Notes: generated by a model from the sequence alone, not told the origin. DNA of 9,514 nucleotides from an uncultured Oscillospiraceae bacterium (GCA_900547015.1 URFD01000064.1:1-9514); one strand, 5' to 3'; counted from the stretch's first letter, positions 1 to 6,029 are shown. Made by a program: numbers and translations.

Positions 1-1008
1 ACAACCGCCCGGTATAAGAGCGGCCTGCTTACTGTGTACGATTACTTCTACAACGCCAGCGGCATGGACGACTATCCGGCCCAGGTGGAACTGCATAAGC
101 AGAAGTTGGAGCATTCTGTGGCTCCCCTTTGCAGCAGCGTGCATCTGGTGCGCATCGCAAAATTCATGAAGGCTATTGCGGAGTATTTTGGGTACGAGCA
201 GGATGTCCAGCAATATGCCGATGACGCAAAGCAGGTGGGAGATGCCATTGTCAACCATGCCTGGGACGAGGAAAGCGGATATTTCGGCTATGTGGTACAT
301 GACGGAAATCTCCACGCTGCAGGTATTTTGAGAACGGAAACGGGAGAAAACTATAACAAGGGTGTAGACGGCGTTACCCCGCTGATTGCGGGGGTCACAA
401 CCCCGGAGCAGACCCAGCGGCTACTTGCACACCTGACAAGTCAGCAAGAGCTGTTTACCCCGGTAGGTATATCTACTGTGGACCAGAGTGCTGGATATTA
501 CTATGACAATGGATACTGGAACGGAAGTGTGTGGCTTCCGTAGCAGTATTTCCTTTGGAAATCCATGCTGGATTTGGGATATGGGGAATTTGCAGAGAAA
601 ATTGCCAAAACAGCCTTGCACGCCTGGAGCCAAGAGACGGATTTCAGCTATAACACCTTTGAACTGATCCAAATTGAAAGTGAGCGAGGAGGATGGTTCC
701 ATCAGTTCAGTGGCTTATCCTCTCCACTTGTGGTGTGGTATCATTCGTACTATAAGCCTGGCACCGTAACGGTTGGGTTTGACACCTGGTTAGAGGAGTG
801 GCACTTTTCTAACGATTATTCCAGCGCTAGAATTCGGTATAAAACCAGTCGAGTGGGAGGCTTACTTCTAGCCGTGATGAATGAGGAATATTCGGACTAC
901 TCCGTTACTATTGATGGAGAGCCAGCGCAATTTGCGCAGCGAATCCCAGGCACACTAGAGATTCAGTTGCTTCATTGTCAGGGAGAAGTGATAGTTCAAG
1001 CTAAATAA
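1..1008 (+). pseudogene. Glycoside hydrolase (GH63/YgjK-like), 5'-partial, interrupted by amber codon
   Basis: One reading frame runs from the first base of the window to TAA 1006-1008, broken only by TAG at 541-543. The first part (180 codons) has an SGMDDYPAQ motif near codons 20-28 and ends in YWNGSVWLP. The second part (155 codons) continues with QYFLWKSMLDLG, then HQFSGLSSPLVVWYHSYYKPG and a beta-rich tail. This order matches the C-terminal half of the (alpha/alpha)6-barrel catalytic domain of GH63/YgjK or MGH1-like enzymes, which hydrolyse alpha-glucosidic or related linkages in oligosaccharides. Those motif names come from family knowledge; the exact substrate cannot be read. The N-terminal part lies outside the window. 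TAG is an ordinary stop here (the recombinase also ends in TAG), and a single CAG-to-TAG change would explain the break, so I call it a recent nonsense pseudogene or a base error. A distal ATG at 565 could only start a C-terminal piece. Its base usage is more AT-rich than that of the genes right of 3400. Confidence 0.8.
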
Positions 1009-1092
1009 ACATAGTATGCTGGAACTTCTGAAATATAGGTAATGACAAACTTGGTCACAATCTATAAAACAGTCATTGATATTAGCCTCTCA

Positions 1093-1130
1093 AGAAACCC
1101 GGCTATACGTCAAGTATGAGCCGGGTTTCT
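1093..1130 (+). terminator. Stem-loop after glycoside hydrolase, terminator-like
   Basis: A perfect 12-bp inverted repeat (1093-1104 AGAAACCCGGCT, 1119-1130 AGCCGGGTTTCT) encloses a 14-nt spacer that can extend the stem with ATAC/GTAT. It lies 84 bases after the hydrolase stop. The T-run is short (GTTTCT), so it is a weak terminator or a remnant of one. It sits directly before the intron-like 5' end at 1137, and class C group II introns are known to insert just after terminator stems. Confidence 0.5.
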
Positions 1131-1136
1131 GGCGTA

Positions 1137-1340
1137 GTGTGCCAGGCATGGGCAACAACTAAGTGGTGAGAGACCACTACGCGCTTGGCAGTAGGAAGTG
1201 ATATTGACAATATCATGTGGCGGTTACATGGGAGGAAAGTTCTTGTTCCTACTCGGGGAGGTTTTGCAGACGGAGAGTAGGGAGATCCGAAAGCCGCAGT
1301 AACAACGAGCTGCAAGAAGCCAGCCGAGGCCATAGTCAAC
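1137..1340 (+). mobile_element. Group II intron 5' fragment (domain I region), 3'-truncated
   Basis: The segment begins with GTGTG, fitting the GUGYG 5' end of group II introns, and continues with structured sequence: GCCAGGC..GCTTGGC pairing around AAGTGGTGAGAGACCACTACG, a GGTTACATGGGAGGAAAG stretch, CCTACTCGGGGAGG, and finally GAAGCCAGCCGAGGCCATAGT. That last string resembles the sequence usually found just before the reverse transcriptase/maturase ORF in bacterial intron families. No maturase ORF follows, and no domain V hairpin or 3' intron end is visible, so this is a remnant that cannot splice by itself. The assignment rests on remembered motif similarity and should be tested with a covariance model. 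The alternative is an unrelated structured RNA leader. The fragment seems to end near 1340, before an unrelated terminator. Confidence 0.55.
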
Positions 1341-1359
1341 GTCACTTAGTTAAATAGGC

Positions 1360-1404
1360 AATCCCTCTACACCAACACAGAACTTGGTATAGAGGGATTT
1401 TTTT
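1360..1404 (+). terminator. Strong rho-independent terminator
   Basis: The arms AATCCCTCTA..CCAA and TTGG..TAGAGGGATT pair with a two-base internal mismatch (ca/ta) around a short loop (CACAGAAC region), followed by seven T (1398-1404). This would stop transcripts entering from the left, so the small ORFs and recombinase to the right need their own promoter, which I could not identify with confidence. Confidence 0.8.
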
Positions 1405-1417
1405 CTAAACACTGTAC

Positions 1418-1543
1418 ATGGAATCCAAGGACAATTTCGAGTTTCCCATAGACAATTCCATTCCTGTCACGGAATGGATCAATTTCACAACATGGACAGG
1501 CAAGAAAATTTGCCCCTTTACATACGATGAACAAAGGAGGTAG
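1418..1543 (+). CDS. Small ORF of 41 aa, possibly a C-terminal remnant
   Basis: The ORF begins at ATG 1418 and ends at TAG 1541-1543, inside the ribosome-binding region of the next small gene (5 bases before its ATG). The product is acidic to neutral and rich in aromatic residues, with IPVTEWINF, TTWTGKKICPF and a YDEQRR end. No good ribosome binding site precedes the ATG; the upstream bases are the T-run of the terminator, and an in-frame TAA lies at 1406-1408. Two readings are possible: a true small gene coupled to the next one, or the last codons of a larger element protein cut off by a rearrangement at the terminator. The close stop/start coupling supports an originally co-transcribed gene. 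I do not recognise a function. Confidence 0.4.
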   Translation: MESKDNFEFPIDNSIPVTEWINFTTWTGKKICPFTYDEQRR

Positions 1544-1548
1544 AACGT

Positions 1549-1692
1549 ATGAAACAAACCTTGCCTGTTGTGCACTGCATATATACCGAAGCCGAAAAGA
1601 GCCTCGCTGAGTTGCTGGAGGAGTCTTTTCGGCTTTATCTTGTCCGCATCCTTGCGACATCTGAGGAATCCGTTGTACAATGTTTGCGATGA
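1549..1692 (+). CDS. Small protein of 47 aa upstream of recombinase
   Basis: ATG 1549 follows an excellent AAAGGAGG site (1533-1540) with 8-base spacing and runs to TGA 1690-1692, 27 bases before the recombinase ATG. The protein (MKQTLPVVHCIYTEAEKSLA start, then a helical ELLEESFRLYLVRIL segment) has an amphipathic helix and no clear DNA-binding motif. Short ORFs of this general kind often lie directly before large serine recombinases in clostridial mobile elements, and the placement suggests co-expression with the recombinase. A role as a recombination directionality factor or a regulator is speculation from position only. The strong ribosome binding site makes translation likely. Confidence 0.65.
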   Translation: MKQTLPVVHCIYTEAEKSLAELLEESFRLYLVRILATSEESVVQCLR

Positions 1693-1719
1693 GTGGTCGC
1701 TTATTTCAAGGAGGAAACT

Positions 1720-3297
1720 ATGTACTTAGAAATAAGCAACCCTATGGATTACCATGTCGCATTGTACATCCGTTTATCGAAGGAGGATGAGACCGAAGGA
1801 CCATCCCAGAGTGTAACCAACCAGAAATCTCTGCTCAATGAATTTGTTCAGCAGCATCGTCTTTCTGTCTACGATACCTATGTCGATGACGGATGGAGCG
1901 GAACCAGCTTTGACCGGCCTGATTTTCAGCGCATGATCGATGACATCGAAACCAAGAAGGTTAACATGGTCATCACCAAGGACCTGTCCCGTCTGGGCCG
2001 TGATTATATCATGACCGGCCATTATATGGAGCGGTACTTCCCGGAAAAGAGAGTGCGCTACATTTCGCTGTTGGACGGCATCGACACCGGCGTAGATTCG
2101 ACAGCCAACGACATTACCCCATTCCGTGCCATCATGAATGATATGTACGCCAAGGACATTTCCAAGAAGATTAAGTCTGTCAAGCGGGATAAGCAACGCA
2201 AAGGCCAGTTCATCGGCGGCAAGCCGATGTATGGCTACAAGATGCACCCGACAGAGAAAAACAAGATTGTCATTGACGAGGAAGTAGCCCCTGTGGTGCG
2301 CAGGATTTTTGCGATGGCACTGGGCGGAATGAGCTGTCGGAAGATTGCTCAGACGCTCAATGAGGAGGGTGTGATGACTCCTGCAACCTACTGCGGCTGG
2401 AATGTGGGACGCAAAGGCCCATATACCGGACTGTGGTCCAGCGAGCGCATCTCCGAGATGCTACAGAATGAGACCTATCTGGGCAACATGGTTCAGGGAC
2501 GAACGGTGAAAATCAGCTACAAGTCCAAAAAGTGTATCAAGCAGGATCGTGAAAACTGGGTCGTGGTGGAAAATACCCACGAGCCGCTGATTGACAAGGA
2601 GTCCTTCCAGAAGGTTCAGATACTGCTCAACAGTCGCAGGAATACTCGCAGCAGAACCTATGACTTCTTGCTGAAGGGGATGATTTTTTGCCACGAATGT
2701 GGATATCCGATGGCAGTCATCAACCGCAAGAATGCCGCCGGAGAGGATCGGCTGTTCTTTGTCTGCCGAACCTACCAGCGTTTTACCAAGGCCGGCATCT
2801 GTACCTGTCACTCCATCAAGGAGGAAACGGTGAATGAAGCCGTGCTTGCCAAGGTTCGAGAGGTCTGTCAAGTCTATCTGAATCCTGACCGACTGCGCTC
2901 GATTGCCAAGGAAACGGTGGAAAGTGCCGACAGGGAATCCAACTGTAAGGCGGAAATCCAAGCCCTGCAATCCAAAATCACCGCTCTGAGCACCAATCTG
3001 GATCAGATGTATTTGGATCGACTGAGCGGACTGCTCTCCGAAGAGGACTTTCAGCGCATCTACCAGAAGGTGAAGATGGACCGCGCCGTTCTGGAGAACC
3101 GACTGAAGGGCTTTGAGGAACAGATCCGACAGCCGGTAAACACCGAAGAGAAAGCTAGAGCACTGGTGAAGCAGTTCCTGGATTCAGCTCTCACCAGTCG
3201 GGAGCTACTGGTCAGTCTAATCGAACGGATTGAGCTGACCGAGGACAAACAAATCATCATTCAATTTCGCTTCCGTGAGCTGGAAGCGATTTCTTAG
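1720..3297 (+). CDS. Large serine recombinase (TnpX/SpoIVCA-type site-specific recombinase)
   Basis: The protein has 525 residues. ATG 1720 is chosen because AAGGAGG lies 5 bases upstream; a longer GTG start at 1693 lacks such a site. The N-terminal resolvase domain (about residues 12-155) carries VALYIRLSKED with presumed catalytic Ser20, DDGWSGTSFDRPDFQRM, and the arginine motif DLSRLGRDY (Arg91, Arg94). The recombinase domain (about 165-270) follows, with GGKPMYGY and SCRKIAQTLNEEGV. A zinc ribbon (about 320-365) shows CHECG (Cys324, Cys327), Cys349 and a CTCH cluster (361-364). A coiled-coil segment spans about 400-475. All standard domains are present and uninterrupted, so the enzyme looks active. 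It would cut at paired att sites with a 2-base core and integrate or excise its element. Its stop is 19 bases from a sigma-factor fragment, which points to an att site there and a role like SpoIVCA, the recombinase that excises skin from sigK. Confidence 0.93.
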   Translation: MYLEISNPMDYHVALYIRLSKEDETEGPSQSVTNQKSLLNEFVQQHRLSVYDTYVDDGWSGTSFDRPDFQRMIDDIETKKVNMVITKDLSRLGRDYIMTGHYMERYFPEKRVRYISLLDGIDTGVDSTANDITPFRAIMNDMYAKDISKKIKSVKRDKQRKGQFIGGKPMYGYKMHPTEKNKIVIDEEVAPVVRRIFAMALGGMSCRKIAQTLNEEGVMTPATYCGWNVGRKGPYTGLWSSERISEMLQNETYLGNMVQGRTVKISYKSKKCIKQDRENWVVVENTHEPLIDKESFQKVQILLNSRRNTRSRTYDFLLKGMIFCHECGYPMAVINRKNAAGEDRLFFVCRTYQRFTKAGICTCHSIKEETVNEAVLAKVREVCQVYLNPDRLRSIAKETVESADRESNCKAEIQALQSKITALSTNLDQMYLDRLSGLLSEEDFQRIYQKVKMDRAVLENRLKGFEEQIRQPVNTEEKARALVKQFLDSALTSRELLVSLIERIELTEDKQIIIQFRFRELEAIS

Positions 3298-3330
3298 GCC
3301 AAATCGTTTACAATAGGCGCGGCGCTATGT
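3298..3330 (+). other. Putative att site / right boundary of the recombinase element
   Basis: This short stretch separates the recombinase stop (TAG 3295-3297) from the sigma-factor reading frame. The frame is closed by TAG 3314-3316 and opens at 3317; sigma-like residues are clear from TAT 3326 (Tyr-Val-Ser-Arg-Ile-Glu). The crossover point should therefore lie about 3314-3328, where element sequence changes to chromosomal sequence. Large serine recombinases typically lie next to one of their att sites. The partner half-site at the other element end is not in the window, so the 2-base core cannot be assigned. Confidence 0.5.
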
Positions 3331-3406
3331 GTCCCGAATCGAGAAAAAGGCGCTGGAAAAGCTCAAGGGGTGCTTTGATTCGCAGGAAACCATCAACCGA
3401 TACTGA
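3317..3406 (+). pseudogene. sigK: 3' fragment of sporulation sigma factor SigK (region 4.2 C-terminus)
   Basis: The 29 codons before TGA 3404-3406 read ARRYVSRIEKKALEKLKG followed by a CFDSQETINRY tail. SYVSRIEK(K/R)AL is the recognition-helix end of sigma region 4.2 in SigK; SigE and SigF/SigG have related but different forms (SRLEK, VSRIEKKIL). There is no start codon and no preceding region 2, 3 or 4.1, so this is the distal end of a split gene, like spoIIIC in Bacillus subtilis. It is either reconnected with its 5' half by excision of the element to the left, or it is dead remains of an old integration. The match is by eye over a short length, so the SigK assignment is less certain than the sigma-70 family assignment. 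Confidence 0.68.
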
Positions 3407-3520
3407 GAGTGAGGCGCTGGTTTGGGAAAACGCGGCGGCAAGAATTGACAAAAAAGGTGCTTTGTCTGAAAACTAGACGAAGGCTGCAATCTGTCTAATG
3501 ATTCTTAGAGCTTGGTCTTT

Positions 3521-3526
3521 TATAAT
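3521..3526 (+). promoter_or_regulatory. Possible -10 box of the degV promoter
   Basis: TATAAT stands 80 bases before the TTG start of the DegV gene. No good -35 is seen at 16-18 bases upstream, so this is a weak assignment. It lies downstream of ATG 3498, which argues against that codon being the start. A TTGACA at 3445-3450 is too far away to pair with it. Confidence 0.35.
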
Positions 3527-3605
3527 AGATTCTGACGAAAAGGAAAAAATTCCCGCACGGGACAGGTGCTGGGAGGAAGTTCAGGCAGAAGGAGGAGTCC
3601 AAGCG

Positions 3606-4478
3606 TTGGCAGATTATCAGATTTTTACGGATGCGACAGCGGACATTGCAGATTGTGAAGCGGTGAAGGATGGGCGGGTTCAGGTGATTCCGATGGATGT
3701 TCAAATCGGGGGCGATGAATATACCTACGGCCCGGACGGAAATCTTCAGGTCACCGAATTTTACCGGCTTCAGCGAATGGGAAATTTTGCAAGCACCTCC
3801 CGAATCAACCCGACAGTTTATCTGGAATCTTTTGAACCGGCTCTCCGGCAGGGAAAGGACATCATCTATCTGTGCTTCTCGTCCGGAATGTCCGGAACGG
3901 TGGAATCGGCGCAGCTGTGCATGGAGGAGCTGCAGGAGCAATATCCACAGCGGAAATTGATTTGCATTGACAGCCTTTGCGCCTCTGTCGGAGAGGGCTT
4001 TCTGGTGCTGGAGGCGGAGCGTCACCAGCGGGAGGGCATGGCTCTGGAGGAGCTGAACTGCTGGATTTTGGAAAATCGGATGCGGGTCTGCCACTGGTTC
4101 ACGGTGGACACCTTTGAGCATTTACAGCACGGCGGACGGGTGAACACCGCTTCGGCAATCGTTGGAACCGCGCTGAAAATCAAGCCGATGCTCCACTTGA
4201 ACCCACAGGGGAAGCTACAGGTTCAGGAAAAGCCGCGAGGCAGAAAGAGGGCAATCGAGGCGCAGATTTCCCGGATGGAGCAGGGCTGGCAGCCGCAGAT
4301 GGGAAAGCGGGTCATCATCGGACACGGCGACGACCGGGAGGCGGCAGAGGAGTTGGAAGAAGCGGTTCGCGCTCATTTCCCGGAGGCGGAAATTGAAACG
4401 GAGGAAATCGGCCCAATCATCGGTTCGCACACCGGACCGGGGATGCTGGCGCTGATTTACTGGGGAAACAATCGATAA
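3606..4478 (+). CDS. DegV family fatty-acid-binding protein
   Basis: The product has 290 residues, the usual DegV length. The start is TTG 3606, 8 bases after GGAGGAG (3591-3597), giving LADYQIFTDATADI, the normal DegV N-terminus; ATG 3498 would add 36 unrelated residues. Family landmarks occur in order: STSRINP (63-69), CFSSGMSGT (90-98), DSLCASVGEG (122-131), VDTFEHLQHGGRV (167-179), GTALKIKPMLHLN (187-199), EKPRGRKRA (208-216), HGDDREAAEEL (240-250) and IGSHTGPGMLAL (272-283). DegV/FakB proteins bind one fatty acid in a deep cavity and present it to the kinase FakA in phospholipid synthesis. No fakA lies beside it here, so this may be a stand-alone FakB-type carrier. It has its own terminator and seems monocistronic. 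Confidence 0.93.
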   Translation: MADYQIFTDATADIADCEAVKDGRVQVIPMDVQIGGDEYTYGPDGNLQVTEFYRLQRMGNFASTSRINPTVYLESFEPALRQGKDIIYLCFSSGMSGTVESAQLCMEELQEQYPQRKLICIDSLCASVGEGFLVLEAERHQREGMALEELNCWILENRMRVCHWFTVDTFEHLQHGGRVNTASAIVGTALKIKPMLHLNPQGKLQVQEKPRGRKRAIEAQISRMEQGWQPQMGKRVIIGHGDDREAAEELEEAVRAHFPEAEIETEEIGPIIGSHTGPGMLALIYWGNNR

Positions 4479-4484
4479 CAGCAG

Positions 4485-4529
4485 GCGGAGATCACTGCAC
4501 CGATTTGGGGCAGAATCTCCGCTTTTTTT
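4485..4529 (+). terminator. Terminator after degV-family gene
   Basis: GCGGAGAT (4485-4492) pairs with ATCTCCGC (4515-4522), with an inner CTGC/GCAG stem, followed by seven T (4523-4529). It starts 6 bases after the DegV stop. Confidence 0.88.
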
Positions 4530-4563
4530 CGTTAGGACATTTTTCGACAGGAGGTGGATTCGA

Positions 4564-4592
4564 TTGACAGGCAGGCGGGAAGTTGTTATCAT
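4564..4592 (+). promoter_or_regulatory. Sigma-A-type promoter of the HTH-reductase gene
   Basis: TTGACA (4564-4569) and TATCAT (4587-4592) are separated by exactly 17 bases, predicting a transcript start near 4599 and a short leader before the GGAGG and ATG 4624. The -35 overlaps a possible TTG start codon preceded by AGGAGGTGG (4551-4559). If that TTG were used, transcription would have to begin further upstream. Confidence 0.7.
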
Positions 4593-4623
4593 AAAAGCAA
4601 ATAAAAAATGGGAGGAAGAAAGG

Positions 4624-5814
4624 ATGAACATCAACGAAATCATCTGCGCCAGAAGAACAGCGCTGGGAATGACGCAGGAACAGGTAGCGGATTGCTTGGG
4701 AGTTTGTGCATCAGCGGTGGACGAGTGGGAAGCCGCGAGCAGTTACCCGGACATCACCCTGCTGCCTGCGCTGGCAAGATTGCTGCATACGGATGTGAAC
4801 ACCCTGCTGGGCTTTGAGGAGACCTTGAGCGGCGGAGAAAGTGCCCAGATGGCGGAGCCGAGCGAACCAGTGACGGTCAGCCCGGAGGACATCATGCGGG
4901 TGAAGGCTTGGGGCTTTTTGCACAACAAGGGAACAGACCGCTTCAATGCGCGCGTCATCACCCGAAACGGAAAGATTACGGCAGAGCAGAGCCGGTGCAT
5001 CGCAGAGGCGGCACAGCGCTTTGGCAGTGGAGAGCTTGCGATGACCTCCCGCTTGACGGTCGAGATTCAGGGAGTGCCATATCAGCAGATTGACAGCCTG
5101 CGTGCCTTTCTTCAGGAGCATGGTATGCAGACCGGAGGCACCGGAGCCAAGGTGCGACCGGTGGTTTCCTGCAAGGGAACAACCTGCCAGTACGGTCTGG
5201 CGGACACCTTTGCCCTGTCCGAAAAAATCCACAAGCGCTTCTACGAGGGCTATGCTCAGGTGAAGCTGCCGCACAAATTTAAAATTGCGGTGGGCGGCTG
5301 TCCGAACAACTGCGTGAAGCCGAACCTGAACGATTTGGGCATCGTGGGTCAGCGTATCCCGAGCTTCCGCTCGGAGCTGTGCCGCGGCTGCAAGGTCTGT
5401 CAGATCGAAAAGGCCTGCCCGGTCAAGGCAGCAAGGGTGGTTGATGGAGTGCTGAAAATCGACAAGGAGAAATGCCTCAACTGCGGTCGCTGCATCTCCA
5501 AATGCCCGTTCCAAGCCATGCCGGACGGACAGTACGGCTACCGTATTTATATCGGCGGACGCTGGGGCAAGAAGTTTGCACATGGCAGACCGCTGACCCC
5601 GATTGTGACCTCGGAGGAAGAGGTCATGCAGATTGTGGAAAAGGCAATCCTGCTGTTCCGCGAGCAGGGACAGGCCGGGGAACGCTTCTCGGATACCATC
5701 GAGCGGCTGGGCTTTGAGAAGGTTCAGGAGCAGCTGCTGGGCGACGGTCTGCTGGAACGCAAGGACGAAATCATCGGAGCAAAACCGCGTCCGGTCGGCG
5801 GTGCAGTCTGCTGA
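4624..5814 (+). CDS. XRE-type HTH fused to siroheme (nitrite/sulfite) reductase domain with two 4Fe-4S clusters
   Basis: The protein has 396 residues from ATG 4624 (GGAGG 4610-4614 upstream); a TTG at 4564 would add 20 residues. Residues 1-65 form a lambda-repressor/XRE-like helix-turn-helix (ALGMTQEQVADCLGVCASAV, then PDITLLPALARLL). A short linker (66-88) leads to a ferredoxin-like half domain and a siroheme/4Fe-4S binding module with Cys183 and Cys188 (CKGTTC), and Cys226 and Cys230 (GGCPNNCVKPN). Two ferredoxin-type motifs follow: Cys253/256/259/265 and Cys284/287/290/294. The catalytic part resembles the small single-subunit sulfite/nitrite reductase-like proteins of anaerobes, which would reduce sulfite, nitrite or a related anion with ferredoxin-like electrons; the substrate cannot be read. 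The added HTH suggests DNA binding, perhaps redox- or ligand-sensed control. The gene has its own promoter and terminator, and no assimilatory sulfur genes lie beside it. Confidence 0.88.
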   Translation: MNINEIICARRTALGMTQEQVADCLGVCASAVDEWEAASSYPDITLLPALARLLHTDVNTLLGFEETLSGGESAQMAEPSEPVTVSPEDIMRVKAWGFLHNKGTDRFNARVITRNGKITAEQSRCIAEAAQRFGSGELAMTSRLTVEIQGVPYQQIDSLRAFLQEHGMQTGGTGAKVRPVVSCKGTTCQYGLADTFALSEKIHKRFYEGYAQVKLPHKFKIAVGGCPNNCVKPNLNDLGIVGQRIPSFRSELCRGCKVCQIEKACPVKAARVVDGVLKIDKEKCLNCGRCISKCPFQAMPDGQYGYRIYIGGRWGKKFAHGRPLTPIVTSEEEVMQIVEKAILLFREQGQAGERFSDTIERLGFEKVQEQLLGDGLLERKDEIIGAKPRPVGGAVC

Positions 5815-5818
5815 TTTT

Positions 5819-5857
5819 AAAAAGGAGAATGTCTGGGAACAGACATTCTCCTTTTTT
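5819..5857 (+). terminator. Strong terminator after the reductase gene
   Basis: A perfect 17-bp stem (arms 5819-5835 and 5840-5856) closes on a GGAA tetraloop and ends in a six-T run. The left arm begins with five A, so it could work on both strands. Confidence 0.93.
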
Positions 5858-5962
5858 CGCGCAAATTCTTCCTCGGGCTGTGATAGGATAGAGCGGTGCT
5901 GCGGTCGGCAAGGGATGCCCAAAACAGAGGACAGCAACAAAATCTGGTGTTGGGTGAAATGG

Positions 5963-5971
5963 TTATCCACA
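5963..5971 (+). other. DnaA-box-like 9-mer
   Basis: TTATCCACA, identical to the strict DnaA box, stands alone in the 216-base gap before the macrodomain gene. It overlaps a short CACAA/TTGTG hairpin followed by seven T (5982-5988). No cluster of boxes or AT-rich unwinding element is present, so it is not an origin. It may be chance, a DnaA titration or regulatory site, or part of a weak terminator. Apart from it and the promoter at 6001, I see nothing in 5858-6060. Confidence 0.25.
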
Positions 5972-6000
5972 ATTTCTTGTGTTTTTTTAAAAGCGGATGG

Positions 6001-6029
6001 TTGAAAAAAGATGGATGAAAGCTTATAAT
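6001..6029 (+). promoter_or_regulatory. Sigma-A-type promoter of the macrodomain gene
   Basis: TTGAAA (6001-6006), a 17-base spacer and TATAAT (6024-6029) predict a transcript start near 6036, giving a leader of about 38 bases with GGGGG (6061-6065) as ribosome binding site. Confidence 0.8.

Noticed and set aside
541..543. Recoding of TAG (pyrrolysine or glutamine) in the glycoside hydrolase
   Set aside because: TAG ends the recombinase normally, and no readthrough element is apparent; a simple nonsense change is more economical.
1353..1359. AATAGGC repeated at 3312-3318, as possible att direct repeats bounding a 2-kb element
   Set aside because: Seven bases are too few when many positions are compared, and the sequence left of 1353 is not the 5' half of a sigma gene.
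1521..1528. CATACGAT as a sigma-E -10 box for the recombinase unit
   Set aside because: No matching -35 at the expected distance, and it is only 21 bases from the start codon of the 47-residue gene, leaving almost no leader.
3445..3450. TTGACA as -35 of the DegV promoter
   Set aside because: No acceptable -10 follows at 16-18 bases, and the TATAAT at 3521 is 70 bases away.
4564..4623. TTG start giving a 20-residue longer HTH-reductase
   Set aside because: AGGAGGTGG precedes it, but the same TTGACA is a well-spaced -35 and the HTH begins normally at ATG 4624 with its own GGAGG; kept only as an alternative.
4711..5970. 419-residue open frame on the minus strand opposite the reductase gene
   Set aside because: It lies antisense to a clear siroheme/ferredoxin gene and reads through its terminator; composition is typical of a shadow frame in GC-rich coding DNA and no family motif is visible.
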